Shown here in pieces: positions 8,246-14,224 of a stretch of DNA of 15,180 bases (position 1 is the first letter of the stretch; every line of letters begins with the position of its first letter). Both the position numbers and the translations under genes were made by a program. The notes under the pieces are model-generated. The model had not been told where the DNA came from. It ran no database searches and saw only the letters and a list, made by a program, of their open reading frames with translations. Source of the DNA: Gammaproteobacteria bacterium (GTDB lineage Bacteria; Pseudomonadota; Gammaproteobacteria; Pseudomonadales; Pseudohongiellaceae); the NCBI GenBank assembly GCA_003556835.1, contig PWQG01000213.1, forward strand, positions 1 to 15,180, read 5' to 3'.

Positions 8246-9652
8246 ATGACAACACAGCAATGGCGGACCGAATCAGACAGCCTGGGTGAAGTGCAGGTGC
8301 CAGCGGACGCGCTCTGGGGAGCCCAGACCCAGCGCTCGGTGCAGAACTTTGCCATCGGGAAGCAGCGCTTTCCGATGGCCTTCATCCGGGCCTTTGCCCT
8401 GGTGAAGAAAGCGGCGGCGCTGAGCAATTATGAATTGCGCAAACTGGACAAGGAGCGCAGTCATCTTATCGGCGAGGCCTGTGACGAGATCATGGCCGGT
8501 AAGCTGGATGAGCATTTTCCGCTTTCCGTGTGGCAGACCGGAAGTGGTACGCAGACGAACATGAATCTCAACGAGGTCATCGCCAACCGAGGCAATGAGC
8601 TGGCTGGTGGCAAGCGTGGTGACAACAGTCCCTTGCATCCCAACGACCATGTGAACATGTCGCAATCCTCCAATGATGTGTTTCCCACGGTGATGCATGT
8701 GGTTACCGCCGAGCTGCTGGACCGGCAACTGTTTCCGGCCGCCAGTGACATGTTGGGAACGCTGGATCGGAAGAGTGTTGAATTCTCCAGCCTGCTGAAA
8801 AGTGGCAGGACACACATGATGGACGCAACACCGATCACCCTGGGTCAGGAGTTCCAGGCCTTCCATGATCACATCCTGTATGCCTATCAGCAGCTAAAGG
8901 ACGTGCAGCCCGAAGTGCAGCGCCTGGCCATCGGCGGTAGTGCCGTGGGTACCGGCCTGAACACCCATCCCGACTGGGCAGGCTGTGTGGCAAGGCAGAT
9001 CAGTGCGCTGACCAATCGCAAGTTCCGACCGGCGGAGAACCATTTCACGGCCCTGGCGGGACACGATGTGCTGGTCGATCTGCATGGCCGGCTCAACCTT
9101 CTTGCCACGTCCCTGTTCAAAATGGCCAATGATCTGCGCATGATGAACAGCGGTCCGCGCTGTGGTCTTGCCGAAGTGCAGATGCCCGCCAATGAGCCGG
9201 GCAGCTCGATCATGCCGGGTAAGGTCAATCCCACCCAGGCCGAGGCGCTGACCATGGTCTGCCTCAAGGTCATGAGCAATTACCATGCAGTGAGTATGGC
9301 GGGCAGCCAGGGGCACTTCCAGCTCAATGTCTACAAGCCCCTGATCATCCATCAGCTGATGGATTCAATCTGCTTGCTCAGTGATGCCATGAACAGTTTC
9401 TGTCGCCACTGCCTGGATGAGCTGCGGGCCAATGAGTCACAACTGGCCCATTACGTCGAACGCTCGCTGATGCTGGTCACGGCACTGAGCCCGGTCATCG
9501 GTTATGACCAGGCGGCCCGGGTGGCCAAACACGCAGATGAAAACAATACGAGTCTGCGCGAGGCGGCGCTGGCACTGGAGTTGCTGAGCGCAGAAGAGTT
9601 CGACCGCCATGTGGACCCGACGCGCATGTTGGCGCCACAACCCGATGAATGA
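8246..9652 (+). CDS. fumC: Class II fumarate hydratase
   Basis: Reversibly hydrates fumarate to L-malate in the TCA cycle. Class II enzymes have no iron-sulfur cluster and stay active under oxidative stress or iron limitation, unlike FumA/FumB. The 468-residue product matches E. coli FumC (467). The superfamily signature GSSIMPGKVNP begins at residue 319, with S320, K326 and N328 corresponding to the E. coli catalytic-loop S318, K324 and N326. SGRTHMMDATP gives H190, equivalent to the proposed E. coli active-site H188. GSGTQTNMN at about 99-107 is the substrate-binding block. Aspartase and argininosuccinate lyase share the fold, but the GKVNPTQAEALTMVC segment and close collinearity favour fumarase. 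The gene lies 53 nt after acnA with no visible terminator, so it is probably co-transcribed. The start is ATG 8246 behind GGAGGG. Confidence 0.96.
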   Translation: MTTQQWRTESDSLGEVQVPADALWGAQTQRSVQNFAIGKQRFPMAFIRAFALVKKAAALSNYELRKLDKERSHLIGEACDEIMAGKLDEHFPLSVWQTGSGTQTNMNLNEVIANRGNELAGGKRGDNSPLHPNDHVNMSQSSNDVFPTVMHVVTAELLDRQLFPAASDMLGTLDRKSVEFSSLLKSGRTHMMDATPITLGQEFQAFHDHILYAYQQLKDVQPEVQRLAIGGSAVGTGLNTHPDWAGCVARQISALTNRKFRPAENHFTALAGHDVLVDLHGRLNLLATSLFKMANDLRMMNSGPRCGLAEVQMPANEPGSSIMPGKVNPTQAEALTMVCLKVMSNYHAVSMAGSQGHFQLNVYKPLIIHQLMDSICLLSDAMNSFCRHCLDELRANESQLAHYVERSLMLVTALSPVIGYDQAARVAKHADENNTSLREAALALELLSAEEFDRHVDPTRMLAPQPDE

Positions 9653-9671
9653 TGGTGGAGTGAAAAAGGCG

Positions 9672-11033
9672 ATGGCAGATTTCAGCAGTATAAACCCGTT
9701 CGACGGCAAGAAGCTGGCCGACTATCCGGCTTTCCCCCTGGATCAACTCGAAAGCACACTGGTGGCAGCCGATCAGGCGCAGAAAGCTTGGAAGCGCACG
9801 GCCATGTCAGACCGTGCCCGTATGTTGCGGCAGGTGGCGGAACAATTGCGAGAGCAAAGTGAATCGCTGGCCACCATGGCGACCCGGGAAATGGGCAAGA
9901 CCCTGGTCAGCAGCCGGGCCGAGGTCGAGAAATGTGCCTGGGTCTGTGAGCATTTTGCCGACCACGCTGCCGACATGCTTGCAGACGCACCAGTGGACGC
10001 TGACTACAGCAAGAGTTACTACAGTCATCAGCCTTTGGGCGTGGTACTGGCCATCATGCCCTGGAATTTCCCGTACTGGCAGGCTTTCCGTTTCATGGCG
10101 CCGGCCTTGATGGCGGGCAATGCGGTGGTGCTCAAGCACGCATCCAATGTGTCCGGTTGTGCGCTGGCCATAGAGGAGGTGATGCGGGCTGCCGGTCTCG
10201 ATGATGGTCTATTCCGAACCCTTTTGATGTCGTCAAAAAATGTGTCCCGTGTCATCGAGCATCCCCTGGTGCGCGCCGTGACTTTTACCGGTTCCACCGA
10301 GGCGGGGCGCTCGGTGGCCTCCCAGGCCGGCAAAGCGCTGAAAAAGTCGGTGCTGGAACTCGGGGGCAGTGATCCCTATGTGGTACTATCCGACGCCGAT
10401 CTCGATCTGGCCGTGGAACAGTGTTGCAACAGCCGCCTGATCAACAACGGACAGAGCTGTATCGCGGCCAAACGTTTCATAGTGCATGAGAGCCTCTACG
10501 GTGAATTTGCCGAGGGCATGAAAGAGGCCATGAGTCGTAAAAAGTCGGGTGACCCGATGGCCGAGGATACTGACGTGGGACCACTGGCGCGGCCGGATCT
10601 GTGTGATGATGTCGCAGCCCAGGTCAAGGAGAGCATCCGCCTGGGCGCGGTACTGATGTGTGGCGGCGAGCGCCGGGATAATTTCTACAGTCCCACCGTG
10701 CTCACCGAGGTGCGACCGGGCATGCCGGCCTTTGATGAAGAGGTGTTCGGTCCGGTGGCGGCCCTGATTCGTGCACGCAGCGACGAGGAAGCCCTGGTAC
10801 TGGCCAATCAGTCGGAGTTCGGTCTCGGGGCGGCAATTTTCACCCGCGACGCCGGCAAGGGCGAAACCATGGCCCGTGAGCGCCTGGAAGCCGGTTGTGT
10901 ATTCGTCAACGGCTTCGTCAAATCGGATCCGCGCCTGCCTTTCGGCGGTATCAAGAACTCCGGCTACGGGCGTGAGCTGGCCGCCCCCGGTATCCGTGAG
11001 TTCACCAATATCAAGACGGTTGTTGTCGAGTGA
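9672..11033 (+). CDS. sad: NAD(P)-dependent succinate-semialdehyde dehydrogenase (Sad/YneI type)
   Basis: Oxidises succinate semialdehyde to succinate, the last step of GABA breakdown and of the 2-oxoglutarate-decarboxylase bypass of the TCA cycle. This is an aldehyde dehydrogenase of 453 residues, the length of the short SSADH class (E. coli Sad about 462) rather than GabD (about 482). Catalytic residues are N132 (MPWNFPYW), E229 (LELGGSDP) and C263 (NNGQSCIAAKRF). FTGSTEAGRSV forms part of the cofactor fold. LKHASNVSGCALAIEE, VFGPVAA and FGGIKNSGYGRE run collinear with Sad as I remember it. Substrate is inferred from family; NAD versus NADP preference cannot be read. Start choice is uncertain: ATG 9672 has GGAG 11 nt upstream. 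ATG 9645, overlapping the fumC end, or GTG 9660 would add nine or four residues but lack spaced ribosome sites. Nineteen nt separate it from fumC. Confidence 0.85.
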   Translation: MADFSSINPFDGKKLADYPAFPLDQLESTLVAADQAQKAWKRTAMSDRARMLRQVAEQLREQSESLATMATREMGKTLVSSRAEVEKCAWVCEHFADHAADMLADAPVDADYSKSYYSHQPLGVVLAIMPWNFPYWQAFRFMAPALMAGNAVVLKHASNVSGCALAIEEVMRAAGLDDGLFRTLLMSSKNVSRVIEHPLVRAVTFTGSTEAGRSVASQAGKALKKSVLELGGSDPYVVLSDADLDLAVEQCCNSRLINNGQSCIAAKRFIVHESLYGEFAEGMKEAMSRKKSGDPMAEDTDVGPLARPDLCDDVAAQVKESIRLGAVLMCGGERRDNFYSPTVLTEVRPGMPAFDEEVFGPVAALIRARSDEEALVLANQSEFGLGAAIFTRDAGKGETMARERLEAGCVFVNGFVKSDPRLPFGGIKNSGYGRELAAPGIREFTNIKTVVVE

Positions 11034-11041
11034 CCGTCTCT

Positions 11042-11047
11042 TAGGAG
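11042..11047 (+). promoter_or_regulatory. Ribosome binding site of QEGLA gene
   Basis: TAGGAG lies 11 nt before GTG 11059 and 17 nt before ATG 11065. The spacing favours the GTG, although the ATG remains possible and differs by only two residues. Confidence 0.55.
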
Positions 11048-11058
11048 CACGCGTCACA

Positions 11059-12417
11059 GTGGACATGAACCAATCGCAGTATCGGGAGAAGCTTAAGCTT
11101 CTCTCTGACCGCCTGATCGCCCTGCAGCAGCCCATTCGCATCCTCGATGCCATCAAATGGCCCAGGGAAGTGGAACATGAGTTTCTCAAGGCGGACGGCA
11201 AACGCATGCCGCGCATTGACGAGTCCTACTACGAGGGGCAATCACTGAATTTTGATCCCGTCTCCCTGCGGGCGGATTTCCTCGATCTGCGCAGGGACAT
11301 CCGGCGCCAACTGGGCCGTGGTGATGGTCTGGGGCGGATACTGCGCAACACGGCGGACCAGTACCTGTTGGTCATCGAGATGCTGAGCACCCGTGGCACA
11401 GTCGATTTCGGCCGACACAGTCGACAGCTCTACGGCTCGGCACGCGACCATATGCGGGGTGATCGGAAAACCCTGCGACAGCTGGGTGAAAAGCTCTGCG
11501 AAATCTTTTCCCTACCGGCCGCCACCCACCTGGCACGCCCTTACGACAGTGATATCTCCTCCGAGACGGCCGTTTCGGTGCTGCGCGAACGTCTGGAACA
11601 ATACTTCGAGGAAGGTGATATCCGTGTCATGCTCAGCGACGGTATCGTCTCCGATGCGGCTGCCGGTGGTGACTACATCAAGATCAACGAGGATGCCGAC
11701 TTCACCGACTTTGATCTGAAAGTGCTGGAAGTGCATGAGGGTTGGGTGCATGTGGGCACCACCCTCAATGGGCGCCGACAACCCTGGGCCACCTGGCTCA
11801 GTGTGGGTTCGCCGCGGGTGACTGCCTGCCAGGAAGGTCTGGCGGTGCTGATGGAGACCCTGAGCTTCAGTTCCTATCCCGGTCGTGCCCTGAAGGTCAG
11901 TGACCGGGTGACCGCGGTTGACATGGCCGAGCAGGGCGCCGACTTCATCGAAGTCTACCGCTATTTTGTCGAGCGTGGCCTGTCACGCAAGGCCAGCTAC
12001 AAGATCACCCAGCGGGTGTTCCGGGGCGGCACCCTCGATGGTGGCTCCGTGTTCACCAAGGATCTGTCCTACCTGCGTGGCTTTGTCGAAAACGTCAACT
12101 TCATGCGCAGTGCCATCAACTCGGGGGTACCGGAGATCCTGCCCATGCTGTTCGTCGGCAAGATGACCCTGGATGATGTGCCGGTGCTCTACGAACACTA
12201 CCTTGAAGGCACCATTGCTGGTCCCCATTATCTACCGGAACTGTTTCGCGATATGAACGGTCTTTATGTCTGGTTTGGTTTTTCCAGTGGCATCTCGCTG
12301 ATCAACCTGGCGCGGGTGCAGCGACATTTCCATAAACTGTTCAGTGATATGCCGGATACCACGCCGCTGTATGAGAGAACCGTCGACAACGTGAATGAAG
12401 AGGAAGGAAGTGAATAA
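11059..12417 (+). CDS. QEGLA-motif protein (DUF1704/TIGR02421), probable zinc metallopeptidase
   Basis: The 452-residue product belongs to the family annotated as flavohemoglobin expression-modulating QEGLA motif protein. The naming motif Q258-E259-G-L-A is present (VTACQEGLAVLME). About 30 residues upstream is VHEGWVHVGTT, giving H226-E227-x-x-x-H230. HExxxH plus a downstream Glu is the metal-binding layout of the eukaryotic homologue MATCAP (KIAA0895L), a tubulin tyrosine carboxypeptidase. A metallopeptidase activity, probably carboxypeptidase-like, is therefore inferred; the bacterial substrate is unknown. The flavohemoglobin name says little about mechanism, and no hmp gene is visible here. 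There is no signal peptide and no membrane segment, so it is cytoplasmic. The N-terminal 100 residues are charged and helical. The gene starts 25 nt after sad, and its TAA is immediately followed by the htpX ATG, implying coupled translation. An 18-bp palindrome lies in codons 10-15. Confidence 0.88.
   Translation: MDMNQSQYREKLKLLSDRLIALQQPIRILDAIKWPREVEHEFLKADGKRMPRIDESYYEGQSLNFDPVSLRADFLDLRRDIRRQLGRGDGLGRILRNTADQYLLVIEMLSTRGTVDFGRHSRQLYGSARDHMRGDRKTLRQLGEKLCEIFSLPAATHLARPYDSDISSETAVSVLRERLEQYFEEGDIRVMLSDGIVSDAAAGGDYIKINEDADFTDFDLKVLEVHEGWVHVGTTLNGRRQPWATWLSVGSPRVTACQEGLAVLMETLSFSSYPGRALKVSDRVTAVDMAEQGADFIEVYRYFVERGLSRKASYKITQRVFRGGTLDGGSVFTKDLSYLRGFVENVNFMRSAINSGVPEILPMLFVGKMTLDDVPVLYEHYLEGTIAGPHYLPELFRDMNGLYVWFGFSSGISLINLARVQRHFHKLFSDMPDTTPLYERTVDNVNEEEGSE
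11086..11103 (+). repeat. 18-bp perfect palindrome in 5' coding region of QEGLA gene
   Basis: GAGAAGCTTAAGCTTCTC is its own reverse complement, centred between 11094 and 11095. It encodes E-K-L-K-L-L using CTT leucine codons, which are otherwise uncommon here, where CTG dominates. It lies 27-44 nt after the start codon. Confidence 0.9.
12401..12408 (+). promoter_or_regulatory. htpX ribosome binding site
   Basis: AGGAAGGA lies inside the last codons of the upstream gene, 9 nt before ATG 12418. A further AAG follows, so the effective spacing is 7-9 nt. Translation of htpX is probably coupled to the preceding gene. Confidence 0.75.
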
Positions 12418-13296
12418 ATGAAAAGAATCGGTCTGTTTCTGTTGACCAACATGGCCATTCTGCTGGTGCTCAGTGTCGTGTTACGCCTGCTCGGCGTGGA
12501 CCGCATCCTGGACGAGCAGGGGGTGGGCCTGGACCTTACTGCCCTGCTGATCTTTTCGGCAGTGATCGGTTTTGGTGGTGCTTTCATTTCCCTGGCCATG
12601 TCCAAATGGATGGCCAAGCGTTCCACTGGTGCCCAGGTCATCACGCAGCCGCGTAATGCCACGGAACAGTGGTTGCTGCATACGGTGGCGCGGCAGGCAA
12701 AACAGGCCGGTATCGGCATGCCGGAAGTGGCCATTTTCAATTCACCCCAGGTGAACGCCTTTGCCACCGGGATGACCAAAAACAGCTCCCTGGTGGCTGT
12801 CAGTGCCGGTTTGCTGAACACCATGACCAAAGAGGAGGCCGAGGCCGTGCTGGCGCACGAGGTCAGTCATATCGCCAATGGCGACATGGTGACCCTTACC
12901 CTGATCCAGGGGGTGGTGAACACTTTTGTCATCTTCCTTTCCCGGGTCATCGGGCATTTTGTCGATCGGGTGGTATTCAAGACCCAGAGCGGTCACGGGC
13001 CGGCGTTCTGGATCACATCGATTGTGGCACAACTGGTACTGGGTATTCTGGCTTCGATCATTGTCATGTGGTTCAGTCGTTATCGTGAGTATCGTGCCGA
13101 TGCCGGGGGTGCAGAACTGGCGGGCCGGCAGAACATGATTGCTGCCCTTGAACGGTTGCAGCGCGGCCAGTCCACAGCCTTGCCGGATGAGCTGGTGGCC
13201 TTCGGTATCAATAACAAGGCACGTGATACTTTCTCGAAGCTGCTCATGACGCATCCACCGCTCAGTGAGCGTATCGAACGCCTGCGTCGGGGGTAG
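12418..13296 (+). CDS. htpX: HtpX, membrane-bound zinc metalloprotease
   Basis: Inner-membrane M48 protease that cleaves misfolded or damaged membrane proteins, acting alongside FtsH. The 292-residue product matches E. coli HtpX (293). Hydrophobic segments lie at about 4-24, 36-56, 158-180 and 193-216, with the catalytic domain facing the cytoplasm. The zinc site is H147-E148-V-S-H151 (LAHEVSHIANGDM), with third ligand E224 in SRYREYRADAGGAELAG. The C-terminus holds the conserved THPPLSERIERLR. In E. coli htpX is controlled by CpxR; no CpxR box is evident here because the gene has no spacer of its own. It is the last gene of the acnA operon and converges with the transglutaminase gene, leaving 17 nt between the stop codons and no clear terminator. 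Its position at the end of a metabolic operon is the unusual point. Confidence 0.96.
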   Translation: MKRIGLFLLTNMAILLVLSVVLRLLGVDRILDEQGVGLDLTALLIFSAVIGFGGAFISLAMSKWMAKRSTGAQVITQPRNATEQWLLHTVARQAKQAGIGMPEVAIFNSPQVNAFATGMTKNSSLVAVSAGLLNTMTKEEAEAVLAHEVSHIANGDMVTLTLIQGVVNTFVIFLSRVIGHFVDRVVFKTQSGHGPAFWITSIVAQLVLGILASIIVMWFSRYREYRADAGGAELAGRQNMIAALERLQRGQSTALPDELVAFGINNKARDTFSKLLMTHPPLSERIERLRRG

Positions 13297-13313
13297 CGGG
13301 AGGCTCCCCGGAT

Positions 13314-14204
13314 TCAGATCATGTCCACGATACGGTTTTCATAGCTGAAACTGACCTCGCAGATGCCGGTACTGCCTTCAACGGGGGCGGTATCTTCCGG
13401 GTCGGGCGCACAGGACAGCGGGATATGCCCTTCGGTGGCGAGCAGCCCTGAAGTGGGGTCCAGTCCGATCCAGCCGGCGCCGGGGATATAGGCTTCCGCC
13501 CAGGCATGCAACTCGGAGAACTTCGCCTGATCGGGATGGATCGGGCTATCGTGGTCCGGCTGATCCCGCAACTGGATCAGGTACCCGGAGACAAATCGCG
13601 CTGCAATACCATGGTGTCGTAAGGTCTGGATCAGCAGCCAGCTGCTGTCGCGACAGGAGCCCAGACCGCTGTCCAGAACCTCTTCACACGTCAGCACGCC
13701 GGGTTCATGACGGATCTGGTAGCGCACCGCATCGCGTACCCGCTGGTTCTCGGCCACAATGAAATCGATGGTGGGCCGAGGTTGGGTGTCTGCTGCGGCG
13801 ACCCAGTCGCGCATTCGTTTCGAGTGCTCCTCTGACTGTTCCAGGCAGGGAGCCAGGGCCTTGTGCAGGCGAGCAGCGTAGTGGAACGGGTACTGTGCGG
13901 CTGAGTCCTCGACGAAAAAATCGAAAGGATTGAACGGCTCCAGCGTGACCGTCAGGAAGACGGAAAGCCGCAAATGTTCAGCCGGTTCGGTGAATACCAG
14001 CCGGGCGATGTGATTGGCGAACGGATCCTGTTGCCAGTGGATGTAGTGCGACTGTGGCTCCACCCGCAGTGAATAGTGGTTGATCGGGGCCCGGGTATGG
14101 GGCGCTGGCCGCAGCCGGATGATATGCGGCATAATGTCAACGTTACGATCGAAGCTGTACAGGGTGTCGTGTTGTATCGAGACCTTTACTGCAATATTGT
14201 TCAC
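13314..14204 (-). CDS. Transglutaminase-like family protein (stand-alone short form)
   Basis: The 296-residue product has the bacterial transglutaminase N-terminal beta domain at about 1-100 (HIIRLRPAPHTRAPI, WQQDPFANHIARLVF). A papain-fold transglutaminase core at about 155-260 follows. The triad is intact: C184 (GSCRDSSWLL), H233 (ELHAWAEAYIPGAGW) and D249 (GLDPTSG). Such proteins may act as cysteine peptidases, amidases or acyltransferases; the substrate is unknown. There is no signal peptide, so a cytoplasmic location is likely. The protein ends just after CEVSFSYENRIV. In the large homologues, as I recall them, this point leads into the DUF2126 region, so this is either the natural short paralogue or a shortened copy. 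Partnership with circularly permuted ATP-grasp and alpha-E proteins is well known, and an ATP-grasp gene starts 21 nt away on the other strand. The GTG start at 14204 has a poor ribosome site, but it fits the family N-terminus. Confidence 0.87.
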   Translation of the reverse strand: MNNIAVKVSIQHDTLYSFDRNVDIMPHIIRLRPAPHTRAPINHYSLRVEPQSHYIHWQQDPFANHIARLVFTEPAEHLRLSVFLTVTLEPFNPFDFFVEDSAAQYPFHYAARLHKALAPCLEQSEEHSKRMRDWVAAADTQPRPTIDFIVAENQRVRDAVRYQIRHEPGVLTCEEVLDSGLGSCRDSSWLLIQTLRHHGIAARFVSGYLIQLRDQPDHDSPIHPDQAKFSELHAWAEAYIPGAGWIGLDPTSGLLATEGHIPLSCAPDPEDTAPVEGSTGICEVSFSYENRIVDMI

Positions 14205-14215
14205 ATTGACCCGGT

Positions 14216-14222
14216 GAGGTGA
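14216..14222 (+). promoter_or_regulatory. Ribosome binding site of ATP-grasp gene
   Basis: GAGGTGA sits just before ATG 14225. Its GAGG core leaves a 5-nt spacer and supports this start. Confidence 0.65.
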
Positions 14223-14224
14223 GT

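Noticed and set aside
10386..11216. 276-codon minus-strand frame across the sad / QEGLA junction
   Set aside because: Antisense to strongly conserved aldehyde dehydrogenase sequence; no ribosome site and no recognisable domain.
13283..13313. Terminator between htpX and the transglutaminase gene (GGGA-GGC-TCCC)
   Set aside because: The stem is only 4 bp and no T run follows on either strand; too weak to call.
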